Below the pieces are notes generated by a model, which saw nothing but the letters and a program-made list of their open reading frames with translations, was not told the origin of the DNA and did not search any database. Position numbers and translations under genes: made by a program. From positions 4,444,092 to 4,508,091 of the forward strand of contig CM060466.1 of assembly GCA_030544235.1 (NCBI GenBank): a stretch of DNA of 64,000 nucleotides. Direction: 5' to 3'. The stretch is from Lepturacanthus savala. Its lineage: Eukaryota > Chordata > Actinopteri > Scombriformes > Trichiuridae. The number at the start of each line of letters is the position of its first letter. The first letter of the stretch is position 1. Shown here piece by piece: positions 35,607-48,500 of the stretch.

Positions 35607-38600
35607 ATGTACGGGCTCCGGGGGCGGTGCGAGCCTCGGTCCGGTCTGTCCGGCTCCGACCCGGCTCCGCGCAGACAGAACCGGCTGAGCCGAAGCTTCA
35701 GACAGACCCAGAACCAGACCCAAGTTGAAGCTACTCCCTGGAACCACAAGTCCGGTCAGTAGTGTGTTTTTTATGTCCGTTGGAGTTGAAAGGTCAGACC
35801 TGGTTCTGTTGTCATGACAACGACCCGCTCCGCTGGGGCGAACTGCGTCTAAATATCCCGGAATTTAAAGTATTCTTCAATATCTTAAGAAATAATAGTT
35901 ATAGAACAGAACGAAACACATTTCTACAAACCGGAGCCTCCAAACTTTACTTCGGCTTAGATCAGTTTAACCAAACTGTTTCTTTTTTTTTCCAAATTAA
36001 GCTGTAAACAACTGGTTTTCTAGTAGTTAGCTAGTTTTACCACAACAAGCCTCATTAGAAGTCAAAGAAGAATGTTATTTTATTGAAAATATCATCACAT
36101 GTTCGTAAGAATGTGTATATATATAAAGAAAAATAGGCAGATACTCAATGTGATCGTATTAAATATATAAGTTGAGTAAGTTATGATCTATATTTACAAA
36201 GTCTGAATTCTGATTTAATCTCAGAATTCAAACTTTTTTTATTCTCACAATTCTGGGAAAATACATTTCATGGGTAATTATTTGATGTTGTGACATGACC
36301 AACAAGATATATTTAAGGTTTTAGGAACCAAAAATCTAGAGCTGCAAGTAACGACTATTTTGATTTTAATCTATCAATTATTAAAATGATTAATCAATTG
36401 TTTAATTGGTTGTTTAGTTCATAAATTCATGTAAAACGTTGATCACTTGTTGAATAGAAGAGGACCCAGGATGGAGCCCTGGGGAATTCCACAGGTAATT
36501 TTTGTCAGATGTGTAATTACTACCTATTAGTGCTGAAACTAACAACTATTGTCATAGTTGATTAATATATTGATTATTGAAACAATTCATAGATTAGTTG
36601 TTTGGTTCATAAAATGGTGTAAAATGTTGATTAATGTTTCTAGGGCTGCAAGTAACAACTATTTTGATTTTAATCTATCAATTATTAAAATGATTAATCA
36701 ATATAAATTCATATAAAACGTTGATCACTTGTTGAATAGAAGAGGACCCAGGATGGAGCCCTGGGGAACTCCACAGGTAATTTTTGTCAGATGTGTAATT
36801 ATTACCTATTAGTGCTGACAATTAATAGATTAGTTGTTTGGTTCATAAAATGGTGTAAAGTGTTGATTAGTGTTTCTCAAAGCTGAAATGTATTTTTTTT
36901 TGTCCAGACCAACAGTCTACAACCCAAAACTCACCAAAACTCTATTATAGAAGACTAAAGAAACAGAAGAATTCTGAGATTTTGGTCAGAATTCTGACTT
37001 TTTTTGAGAAATTCTGAGAAAACGTTTTTTTCTGCTGATGTAAAGATGTATAATCTTCTTCTTTTCATCTTTTATGATTCAATAATATTATATTAATATC
37101 TATATATTTATATATTTTCTCCAGAATTCAAGAGCCCGACCAGGATCCCCAGATCCAGAGGACCTGGTTTCAGCGGAGAGTCTCCACACAATGACTCCGA
37201 CATCCAGCAGGACATCATCTGGGACGCCTCTCCTACGCCGCAGAGACTCGGTAAATGTTTATTTTTGATAGTGGATTAATCAATAGATTATTGAAACAAT
37301 TAATTGATTAGTTGTTTTGGTCATAAATTGTGTTAATTTTCAGGGAAAAGAGGTAAGAAACATCCTGTTGGAGTCGTGGACATCTCTGAGATCGTCAGCC
37401 GGATCGCTCCAGAGGTCGGTGACATGACTCTTAAATTAAATTAATCTGTCGAAAGTTACTAAGAAAGTGTGAATGTAATGAGAAATGTTTTTATTTATGA
37501 AGCACGGCAGGCCAAAGGTCACTGAGCCGACTCTGCAGCAGTGGATCGGAGACAGCGCCGCCATCCCCTGCACGCCTGACGTCCAGGTCCCCAAACCCAA
37601 GAAGAAATCCCCCAGGTATCAAGGAGATTTATCATCAATACTCAACATTTAAAAGTTTTATTTGATGTTGTGACATGACCAACAAGATATATTTAAGGTT
37701 TTAGGATCCAAAAATCTAGAGCTGCAAGTAACGACTATTTTTATTTTAATCTATCAATTATTAAAATGATTAATCAATTGTTTAATTGGTTGTTTAGTTC
37801 ATAAATTCATGTAAAATGTTGATCACTTGTTGAATAGAAGAGGACCCAGGATGGAGCCCTGGGGAACTCCACAGGTAATTTTTGTCAGATGTGTAGTTAC
37901 TACCTATTAGTGCTGACGTTTGGTTCATAAAATGGTGTAAAATGTTGATTAGTGTTTCCCAAAGCTGAAGATTCAACCTAAAATGTACTTTTTTGTTCAG
38001 ACCAACAGTCCACAACCCAAAACTCATCAAAACTCACCAAAACTCTATTATAGAAGACTAAAGAAAACAGAAAATAATCCCAGAATAGAAGCTGGAACTA
38101 ACCTAATAAGGAATAAGTGGGTATAGAAGACGATTGACTGACATTTACAATTAGTAATTGCACATCTGAGCAACAAAAATAACCTGTGGAGTTCCCCAGG
38201 GGTCCATTCTGGGTCCTCTACTGTTCAAAATCTATACCGGAAAATAATCCTGTCCTAAAATCTGATTATTTTATGTTGTCAAAGGTTGAACGGCGTTGAC
38301 GACCTGATGAAATTGGCCAAACAGTTCGACTTCAACATGTTCCATCAGGACGAACAGGAAGAACAGGATGAAGAGGAGACGCTGCAGCAGAGTCCAGAGC
38401 TCCTCTCTGACACCATCTTTGATGATGATGTTCCGCTTTCGCTTCCTGGAGCCTGTCGACAAGCGGCGCCAGCGGCGGATCTGGACATGGACGACGATCT
38501 GGACTTCCTGTTCGACGGGCCGACTCAACGCCTGAGCGGTGACCTGAGTCAGCTCTCGTCCTCCCTGACTTCACGAGGAAAACGTGTTGCGTCCAGCGGA

Positions 38601-39770
38601 GCCACTTTGGAGAAACCGGCGCCGATGCCGCCACCACCACGAGGGAAAGTCGCCACCGTCGTCAAGGACGAGTTCGAGGACGACTGGGAAAACGACGACT
38701 TGCTGAACGACTCTCTGATTCTGGAGATGACGCAGAACCCGCTGAAGTTCAGCGCCCCGAGGTTCTGCTCCACCCAGAGACAAACGCCGAACAAACGCCT
38801 CAGCCGGTCGGCTGCTTCCGAAGAGGAAAAAGAAAACGTGAGAACGACTTTTAAACTCGCATCTAACCCGGACTTCTCTGTGGAAAGAACCTGCACCAAC
38901 GCACACGTAGAATCTCTCTCGGGTCGCAGCTCAGAACTGGCCGAGGCGGACAATCGCCAAACAAATCAGCGAGCGCCTGCTGCAGGCGCGAAACTCACAC
39001 CGTCGGCTGCGAAAAACGCTCAGAACTCAGTGGAGAAACCAACTCCTGCTGCCGACTTCCTGGACGAGGACTTGGACTTTTTCTTCTCAGCCGACCCGGT
39101 CTGGGACGACCCGGCCGACGACCACCTGCTGTGTGAGATGTGCGACGACCTGGAGAACGAGCTGGCCCTGCAGCCGGCCAATCAGCAGCCTGCGTCCGGG
39201 AGAGGCGGGGCTACCGCCCAGCGGACGCCTCTCGTCCGCGGTTCTGGCGCCGCGAGCGTCCGGGTCGACGCGACGAAGGATTCTTTCAGGTTTACTCGGC
39301 CGGCGAGTTCTTCAGGAGCCGCAAACGACTGCAGGAGCCAATCAGCTGCTGCCGCTCCGCCGCCGTCAAACAAGGGAAAACCGCAGTTTACCTTTAAGAA
39401 GCCAAACAACCCGGTTCCCATGGTAACCAACACAGGTGAGACTTTATTATTGATTGTAACACCTGTGCTGTAGTTACGTCTTATATAAAAACAGGTTAAA
39501 ACACATTTAAATCTGCTCAGAAGACTTGAAAAAACAAGATCTTGATTCTTTCAGTTAGTTATTTTTAAAAGTCAGTTTCAAAGTAAAAGCTGTAATAATC
39601 TAGAAGATGTCCTCTCTTTTTCTTATATTACATCACGTCTGCTTGTTTCTTGTGTTTCAGCAGCTTTGAGTAAATGTTCAGCAGCAGAAATCGAGCTGAA
39701 GAAGCAGCAGGCGATGGAGAGAAGACGACAGCGACTCCAGGCCGTCCAGAACCTCCAAACTAAGACCTGA
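35607..39770 (+). CDS. etaa1: ETAA1, ATR-kinase activator that binds RPA (complete, 6 exons)
   Basis: Exons 35607-35754, 37125-37250, 37344-37414, 37503-37615, 38285-39435 and 39661-39770 have GT-AG borders, keep phase throughout and give 572 residues. Family landmarks in order: DIIWD (79-83, with the Trp of the ATR-activating domain at 82), ISEIVSRIAPE (105-115), WIGDSAAIPCTP (129-140), LMKLAKQFD (160-168), FDGPTQRLSGDLSQ (around 229-242), EFEDDWEND (282-290), an acidic patch WDDPADDHLLCEMCDDLE (426-443), FTFKKP (521-526), and a basic C-terminal helix SAAEIELKKQQAMERRRQRL (543-562) of the RPA32-binding type. In vertebrates ETAA1 is recruited by RPA-coated single-stranded DNA and activates ATR-ATRIP independently of TOPBP1. 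The start is supported by an in-frame TAA just upstream (35589-35591). The protein is shorter than the human one (about 926 residues); the loss is in the poorly conserved middle. Introns 1 and 4 are filled with hAT/LINE repeats. Confidence 0.95.
36265..36975. repeat. Two hAT/RT composite copies in ETAA1 intron 1
   Basis: Minus-strand RT fragments at 36449-36495 and 36731-36778 are each followed by the CTATTAGTGCTGA hAT junction. The first ~250 bp (TGATGTTGTGACATGACCAA onward) is repeated almost exactly in intron 4. Confidence 0.85.
37650..38230. repeat. hAT/RT composite copies in ETAA1 intron 4, in both orientations
   Basis: A minus-strand RT fragment lies at 37829-37875, and a second copy in the opposite orientation at 38182-38226 (CCTGTGGAGTTCCCCAGGGG). 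The 3' one ends about 60 bp before exon 5. Confidence 0.85.
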
Positions 39771-40080
39771 TGGAGAGAAAAACTCACCAGAACTCACCAG
39801 CAGAAACATGAACATAATATCCTGTTTATTCTAATAGAAATTACACATTTCTGACAATATTTACTTCCACAAATATGTTCTCCTCAAATTAAATTGTACA
39901 TATTAATGTAATTGATTAATTACAAGTTTTAAATGTAACAAAATTAAATTCTTCTCACTTTATTGGTCAATCCTACATTTCCCATAATGCAACTCGGTTA
40001 CATCTTTCATTAGACCCCACCCTCCTCTGTCAAACTGCACACGTCCGGTCTATCAATTTTATATCTCAGCATCAAATTGG
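39771..40080 (+). other. ETAA1 3' UTR candidate
   Basis: An AT-rich stretch follows the TGA. There is a weak ATTAAA at 39943-39948 and a canonical AATAAA at 40231-40236, already inside a dispersed-repeat region. The true cleavage site cannot be chosen from sequence. Confidence 0.4.
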
Positions 40081-40454
40081 TGGAGTGCTCCTTTAACCAC
40101 AGGTTGGCCATAGCTTATTTAGCCTAGCTTAGCTAGGCGGCAAAAATCTGTTTTGGGGTAAATTATTTAGCAGATTTGTTTAATCAGAATGAAAGAAGAG
40201 TCATTAAAAGTATTTGTTAATTTCCACATAAATAAAATCTGCCTGTAAACGATGAACAATTCACTGAAGCAGGATGTTAGCCTAGCTTAGCATAAAGACT
40301 GAAAGCAGAGGGAAACTGCTAGCCTAGCCTCATCAAAAGACAATAAACAAGGCTGTTTTTTTTGTTATATTTTGTTTAATGGCCACACCTAGGATTAAGA
40401 ATGTGAATAAGGAGACTTTTTAGGTTTTAGCAGCAGTTAGTTTCCGCTTCCTTC
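40080..40454. repeat. Dispersed fish repeat with inverted ends (TTAGCCTAGCTTAGCATAAAGACTG)
   Basis: The segment near 40277-40325 (TAGCCTAGCTTAGCATAAAG ... GGGAAACTGCTAGCC) faces its own inverted copy near 40435-40480 (TTCCAGTCTTTATGCTAAGC). Resembles a repeat abundant in fish genomes; class not assigned. Confidence 0.6.
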
Positions 40455-40735
40455 CAGTCTTTATGCTAAGCTAGGCTAACAGTTTCCTCCTGCTTCAAAT
40501 CTCTATGCTAAGCTAGGCTAACAGTTTCCTTCTGCTTCAAATCTCTATGCTAAGCTAGGCTAACAGTTTCCTTCTGCTTCAAATCTCTATGCTAAGCTAG
40601 GCTAACAGTTTCCTGCTGCTTCAAATCTCTATGCTAAGCTAGGCTAACAGTTTCCTCCTGCTTCAAATCTCTATGCTAAGATAGGCTAACAGTTTCCTCC
40701 TGCTTCAAATCTCTATGCTAAGCTAGGCTAAACAC
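40455..40735. repeat. 42-bp minisatellite grown from the repeat end
   Basis: Seven copies of a 42-bp unit (CTATGCTAAGCTAGGCTAAC, AGTTTCCTCCTGCTTCAAAT), nearly identical to each other. The unit matches the inverted end of the preceding dispersed repeat, so the array arose from it. Confidence 0.9.
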
Positions 40736-41214
40736 TGTCCAAAAAGGTGTCTGTTTTTGGTCATTAACATTTGGTCATTAACATCTTCTAATCTATTTTT
40801 TATTGTTGTTTAATTATTTTAATTTTTGTAAAGCACTTTATCAAACTGATGTGAAAGTGTTTCACCAATAAAAATATTGATATCCTGATTAGTTTTCATG
40901 TGATCGGAGCCAGAAGAATTATTTTTGTCAGGGCAGATTTGTTTTATTACAAAAGAGTCAAGACTTTTTGTGAACTTTATCACCTTTTTATATATATTTT
41001 TTTTAATTTTAGGATTTTTTAATGAACTTTTTACAAAATGTTTTTGAAATTTTTTTGAATTTTTTTGGAAAATTGTATGGACTTTTGAACGTTTTGTTGA
41101 CTTTTTAAACAACTATAGTGAATTTTATTCATTTTCAAGAACGTTTTAGGCTTTTTAATTAACTTTGTATACATTTTATGGAAGTTTTATCAATGTTTTG
41201 CTTTTTTATTTATT
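40736..41214. other. T-rich spacer with a LINE-like tail fragment
   Basis: GTAAAGCACTTTATCAAACT ... CACCAATAAAAATATTGAT at about 40829-40882 resembles the 3' tail of fish non-LTR elements. The rest is T-rich and decayed. Confidence 0.45.
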
Positions 41215-41655
41215 TTTATAAACTCAGACTATTAATATAAACCCAGATTATTTATTTTAACTCTATTTAGACTATTTATATAAACTCTGACTTTTCATAT
41301 GATCTTGAATTATTCACAAAATCCAGATGATTCATATAAACTCAGATAATTCAATTCAACCCAGATTATTCATATAAAATCAGATAATTCATTTAAACTC
41401 AGATTATTCATATAAACTCAGTTGATTTATATAAAGCCAGATAATTCATATAAACTCGTATAAACCAGACCATTCCTATGACCTCAGATTATTACTATAT
41501 ACCCAGATTCTTCATATAAACCCAGATAATTCCTATAAACCCAGATTCTTCATATAAACCCAGATAATTTATATAAACCCAGATTCTTCATATAAACCCA
41601 GATAATTCCTATAAACCCAGATGACTCGTATAAACCAGACCATTCCTATGACCTC
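41215..41655. repeat. 19-bp minisatellite ATAAACCCAGATTCTTCAT
   Basis: About 20 diverged copies, best preserved at 41500-41620. Confidence 0.9.
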
Positions 41656-42250
41656 AGGTTTTCCTGTGAACACCTGTGGTCACCCGTGGTCTCGGCTGTC
41701 CCTGGTCACTCAGGCGTTCCCTGGGCTCGTCCCGTCTCTTCATTAACAGTCTGGCAGCTGTCTGCTGCATCAGATCTGGTGTGGACAGGTAAACCGAGCC
41801 CGGTTATCAGCCGACAGGTGTGTAACTGTAACTGCTGCAAATCACAGATGGAATCGGCCTGGCTTTAATCACGCTGCCTTTGTCCCGAGAACTTCTTTCA
41901 GCGCTTCGCTTCCACTGTTAAACGCATGTTTGCACAGAGGGACGACTGTTGGTGGACGTCGTCCCGGGAGTCTGAGGAGTTAAAGGACAAGTTCACAACG
42001 TTTCTTCCAGAGTCTCCCAACAGTCCACATGGTTACTGATAAGAAGATGGTCAAGATTCAAGAGGATCGACCAACGTTCTCTGGACAAGATGATGCTGGA
42101 TGTTTCACTTATTTTCCTTTTGCTGTTAAAGTAAAACGTTATCAGTGATACTAATGAAGATTTACACCTGAATACATTCAAACACACACAATGTTCAAAA
42201 AAATAAAATAAAGGGTCACACTGAGTTGATATGAGGGGACAAACTTCATA
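41656..42250. other. Single-copy block between ETAA1 and the satellite
   Basis: GC-richer at 41656-42000, with short frames but no recognised domain. Candidate noncoding element. Confidence 0.3.
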
Positions 42251-42551
42251 AAAGTTCATACAAATTTTATAAAAAGTTCATAATTTTTTTTGAATCTGAA
42301 AAACTTATAATAAAATAACAAAATGATCAAACGTTCATACACAATCAGTCGTAAAGGTGTGAAATTTTTATAAAGTTTGTATGAACTTAAAATATTTTTG
42401 TGAACTTTTTATTTTTAAAAAAATCATTCAAATGTCAATAAAATCGTTGTGAACAAAATCTTCATACAAAAATAGTAAAACCTTCACAAAATCGTCTGAA
42501 TGTGTGAACTTTTTCTAAAAAATATAAAATGTATGAACTTTTTGTATATTT
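42251..42551. other. AT-rich transition into the satellite
   Basis: Irregular GTTCATA and GTATGAACTTTTT words with no clear period. The first satellite unit begins at 42552. Confidence 0.5.
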
Positions 42552-45500
42552 TATAGCATGTTACTAAAAAAAAGTCATACTATAGCATGTTACTAAAAAA
42601 AAGTCATACTATAGCATGTCGTCCAAAAAAAGTCATACTATAGCATGTTACTAAAAAAAAGTCATACTATAGCATGTTACTAAAAAAAAGTCATACTATA
42701 GCATGTCACTAAAAAAAATCATACTATAGCATGTCGTCCAAAAAAAGTCATACTATAGCATGTTACTAAAAAAAAGTCATACTATAGTATGCCGCTAAAA
42801 AAAAGTCATACTATAGTATGTCGCTAAAAAAAAGTCATACTATAGCATGTTACTAGAAAAAAGTCATACTATAGCATGTCACCAAAAAAAAGTCATACTA
42901 TAGCATGTCGCTAAAAAAAAGTCATACTATAGTATGTCGTCAAAAAAAAGTCATACTATAGCGTGTCGTCAAAAAAAAAGTCATACTATAGCATGTCGAC
43001 CAAAAAAAAAGTCATACTATAGCATGTCGCTAAAAAAAAGTCATACTATAGCATGTCGCTAAAAAAAAGTCACACTATAGCATGTCGACCAAAAAAAAGT
43101 CATACTATAGCATGTCGACCAAAAAAAAAGTCATACTATAGCAGGTCGACCAAAAAAAAGTCATACTATAGCATGTCGTCAAAAAAAAAGTCATACTATA
43201 GCATGTCGCTAAAAAAAAGTCATACTATAGCATGTTACTAAAAAAAAGTCATACTATAGTATGTCGCTAAAAAAAAGTCATACTATAGCATGTCACCAAA
43301 AAAAAGTCATACTATAGCATGTCGCTAAAAAAAAGTCATACTATAGCATGTTACTAAAAAAAAGTCATACTATAGTATGTCGCTAAAAAAAAGTCATATT
43401 ATAGCATGTCACCAAAAAAAAGTCATACTATAGCATGTCGCTAAAAAAAAGTCATACTATAGCATGTCACCAAAAAAAAGTCATACTATAGCATGTCGCT
43501 AAAAAAAAGTCATACTATAGCATGTCACCAAAAAAAAGTCATACTATAGCATGTCGCTAAAAAAAAGTCATACTATAGCATGTCGTCAAAAAAAAGTCAT
43601 ACTATAGCATGTCGTCAAAAAAAAAGTCATACTATAGCATGTCGACCAAAAAAAAGTCATACTATAGCATGTCGCTAAAAAAAAGTCACACTATAGCATG
43701 TCGTCAAAAAAAAGTCATACTATAGCAGGTCGACCAAAAAAAAGTCATACTATAGAATGTCGTCAAAAAAAAAGTCATACTATAGCATGTCACCAAAAAA
43801 AGTCATACTATAGCATGTCGCTAGAAAAAAGTCATACTATAGCATGTCAACCAAAAAAAGTCATACTATAGCATGTCCTAAAAAAAAGTCATACTATAGT
43901 ATGTCGCTAAAAAAAAGTCATATTATAGCATGTCGCTATAAAATACTCATACTATAGCATGTCGTCCAAAAAAAGTCATACTATAGTATGTCGCTAAAAA
44001 AAAGTCATACTATAGCATGTCGCTAGAAAAAAGTCATACTATAGCATGTCACCAAAAAAAAGTCATACTATAGCATGTCGCTAAAAAAAAGTCATACTAT
44101 AGCATGTCACCAAAAAAAAGTCATACTATAGCATGTCGCTAAAAAAAAGTCATACTATAGCATGTCGCTAAAAAAAGTCATAGGCAAGGCAAAGCAAGTT
44201 TATTTGTATAGCACATTTCAACAACGAGGTAATTCAAAGTGCTTTACATAAAACATTAAAAGCATCAAGATACAATTTAAGACAGTTGATTAAAATGAAA
44301 AATAAACAATACAATTTAAAACAGTTGATTAAAATAAAAAAAATAATATAGTATAGTATGTCGCTAAAAAAAAGTCATACTATAGCATGTCGCTAAAAAA
44401 CAGTCATATTATAGCATGTCGCTAGAAAAAGTCATACTATAGCATGTCACCAAAAAAAAGTCATACTATAGTATGTCGCTAAAAAAAAGTCATATTATAG
44501 CATGTCGCTAAAAAAAAGTCATATTATAGCATGTCGTCCAAAAAAAGTCATACTATAGCATGTCGTCCAAAAAAAGTCATACTATAGCATGTCGCTAAAA
44601 AAAATTATACTATAGCATGTCGCTAAAAAAAGTCATACTATAGCATGTCACCAAAAAAAAGTCATACTATAGCATCTCGCTAAAAAAAGTCATACTATAG
44701 CATGTCACCAAAAAAAAGTCATACTATAGCATGTCACTAAAAAAAAGTCATACTATAGCATGTCGCTAGAAAAAAGTCATACTATAGCATGTCAACCAAA
44801 AAAAGTCATACTATAGCATGTCCTAAAAAAAAGTCATACTATAGTATGTCGCTAAAAAAAAGTCATATTATAGCATGTCGCTAGAAAATACTCATACTAT
44901 AGCATGTCGTCCAAAAAAAGTCATACTATAGTATGTCGCTAAAAAAAAGTCATACTATAGCATGTCGCTAGAAAAAAGTCATACTATAGCATGTCACCAA
45001 AAAAAAGTCATAATATAGCATGTCGCTAAAAAAAGTCATACTATAGCATGTCACCAAAAAAAAGTCATAATATAGCATGTCGCTAAAAAAAGTCATACTA
45101 TAGCATGTCGCTAAAAAAAGTCATACTATAGCATGTCGTCCAAAAAAAGTCATACTATAGTATGTCGCTAAAAAAAAGTCATACTATAGCATGTCGCTAA
45201 AAAAAGTCATACTATAGCATGTCACCAAAAAAAAGTCATACTATAGCATGTCACTAAAAAAAAGTCATACTATAGCATGTCGTCCAAAAAAAAGTCATAC
45301 TATAGCATGTCACCAAAAAAAAGTCATACTATAGTATGTCACCAAAAAAAAGTCATACTATAGCATGTCGTCAAAAAAAAGTCATACTATAGCATGTCAC
45401 CAAAAAAAAGTCATACTATAGTATGTCACCAAAAAAAAGTCATACTATAGCATGTCGTCAAAAAAAAGTCATACTATAGCATGTCGCTAAAAAAAAGTCA

Positions 45501-48500
45501 TACTATAGCATGTCACCAAAAAAAAGTCATACTATAGTATGTCACCAAAAAAAAGTCATACTATAGCATGTCGTCCAAAAAAAGTCATACTATAGTATGT
45601 CGCTAAAAAAAAGTCATACTATAGCATGTCGTCCAAAAAAAGTCATACTATAGCATGTCACCAAAAAAAAGTCATACTATAGTATGTCGCTAAAAAAAAG
45701 TCATACTATAGCATGTCGTCCAAAAAAAGTCATAGGCAAGGCAAAGCAAGTTTATTTGTATAGCACATTTCAACAACGAGGTAATTCAAAGTGCTTTACA
45801 TAAAACATTAAAAGCATCAAGATACAATTTAAGACAGTTGATTAAAATAAAAAATAAACAATACAATTTAAAACAGTTGATTAAAATAAGAAAAATAATA
45901 TAGTATGTCGCTAAAAAAAAGTCATACTATAGCATGTCGCTAAAAAAAAGTCATATTATAGCATGTCGTCCAAAAAAAGTCATACTATAGTATGTCGCTA
46001 AAAAAAAGTCATATTATAGCATGTCGCTAGAAAAAAGTCATACTATAGCATGTCGTCCAAAAAAAGTCATACTATAGTATGTCGCTAAAAAAAAGTCATA
46101 CTATAGCATGTCGCTAGAAAAAAGTCATACTATAGTATGTCGCTAAAAAAAAGTCATACTATAGCATGTCGCTAAAAAAAAGTCATACTATAACATGTCG
46201 CTAGAAAAACGTCATACTATAGCATGTCGTCCAAAAAAAAGTCATATTATAGCATGTCGTTCAAAAAATGTCATACTATAGCATGTCGCTAAAAAAAAGT
46301 CATACTATAGCATGTCGCTAAAAGAAAGTCATACTATAGCATGTCGCTAGAAAAAAGTCATACTATAGCATGTCACCAAAAAAAAGTCATATTATAGCAT
46401 GTCGTTCAAAAAATGTCATACTATAGCATGTCGACCAAAAAAAGTCATGCTATAGCATGTCGCTAAAAAAAAGTCATACTATAGCATGTCGTCCAAAAAA
46501 AGTCATACTATAGCATGTCGACCAAAAAAAGTCATGCTATAGCATGTCGCTAAAAAAAAGTCATACTATAGCATGTCGTCCAAAAAAAGTCATAGGCAAG
46601 GCAAGTTTATTTGTATAGCACATTTCAACAACGAGGTAATTCAAAGTGCTTTACATAAAACATTAAAAGCATCAAGATACAATTTAAGACAGTTGATTAA
46701 AATGAAAAATAAACAATACAATTTAAAACAGTTGATTAAAATAAAAAAATAATATAGTATAGTATGTCGCTAAAAAACAGTCATATTATAGCATGTCGCT
46801 AGAAAAAAGTCATACTATAGCATGTCACCAAAAAAAAGTCATACTATAGCATGTCGCTAAAAAAAAGTCATACTATAGCATGTCGCTAAAAAAAAGTCAT
46901 ACTATAGCATGTCGCTAAAAAAAAGTCATACTATAGCATGTCGCTAAAAAAAAGTCATACTATAGCATGTCACTAAAAAATAGTCATATTATAGCATGTC
47001 GCTAAAAAAAGTCATATTATAGCATGTCGCTAGAAAAAGTCATACTATAGCATGTCGTCCAAAAAAAGTCATACTATAGTATGTCACCAAAAAAAAGTCA
47101 TATTATAGCATGTCGTTCAAAAAATGTCATACTATAGCATGTCGACCAAAAAAAGTCATGCTATAGCATGTAACCAAAAAAAGTCATACTATAGCATGTC
47201 GCTAAAAAAAAGTCATATTATAGCATGTCGCTAGAAAAAAGTCATACTATAGCATGTCGTCCAAAAAAAGTCATACTATAGCATGTCACCAAAAAAAAGT
47301 CATACTATAGCATGTCGCTAAAAAAAAGTCATACTATAGCATGTCGCTAAAAAAAGTCATACTATAGCATGTCACCAAAAAAAAGTCATACTATAGCATG
47401 TCGCTAAAAAAAAGTCATACTATAGCATGTCGCTAAAAAAAGTCATAGGCAAGGCAAGGCAAGTTTATTTGTATAGCACATTTCAACAACGAGGTAATTC
47501 AAAGTGCTTTACATAAAACATTAAAAGCATCAAGATACAATTTAAGACAGTTGATTAAAATGAAAAATAAACAATACAATTTAAAACAGTTGATTAAAAT
47601 AAGAAAAATAATATAGTATATTATGTCGCTAAAAAAAGTCATACTATAGCATGTCACCAAAAAAAAGTCATACTATAGCATGTCGCTAAAAAAAAGTCAT
47701 ATTATAGCATGTCGCTAGAAAAAGTCATACTATAGCATGTCACCAAAAAAAAGTCATACTATAGCATGTCGCTAAAAAAAAGTCATATTATAGCATGTCG
47801 TCCAAAAAAAGTCATACTATAGCATGTCACTAAAAAAAAGTCATACTATAGCATGTCGTCCAAAAAAAGTCATACTATAGCATGTCGCTAAAAAAAAGTT
47901 ATACTATAGCATGTCACCAAAAAAAAGTCATACTATAGCATGTCGCTAAAAAAAGTCATACTATAGCATGTCACCAAAAAAAAGTCATACTATAGCATGT
48001 CGCTAAAAAAAGTCATACTATAGCATGTCACTAAAAAAAAGTCATACTATAGCATGTCGCTCAAAAAAAGTCATATTATAGCATGTCGCTAGAAAAAAGT
48101 CATACTATAGCATGTCACCAAAAAAAAGTCATACTATAGTATGTCGCTAAAAAAAAGTCATACTATAGCATGTCGTCCAAAAAAAGTCATACTATAGTAT
48201 GTCGTCCAAAAAAAGTCATAGGCAAGGCAAAGCAAGTTTTTTTGTATAGCACATTTCAACAACGAGGTAATTCAAAGTGCTTTACATAAAACATTAAAAG
48301 CATCAAGATACAATTTAAGACAGTTGATTAAAATTAAAAATAAACAATACAATTTAAAACAGTTGATTAAAATAAAAAAAATAATATAGTATGTCGCTAA
48401 AAAAAAGTCATACTATAGCATGTCGCTAAAAAACAGTCATATTATAGCATGTCGCTAGAAAAAAGTCATACTATAACATGTCGCTAAAAAACAGTCATAT

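Noticed and set aside
35762..36007. 81-residue frame in ETAA1 intron 1
   Set aside because: Lies after a valid donor and has no ETAA1 similarity; exon 1 to exon 2 splicing gives the correct frame.
38271..39433. Minus-strand and alternative-frame ORFs over ETAA1 exon 5
   Set aside because: Shadows of the real + strand exon, which has clear ETAA1 motifs and phase-matched splice sites.
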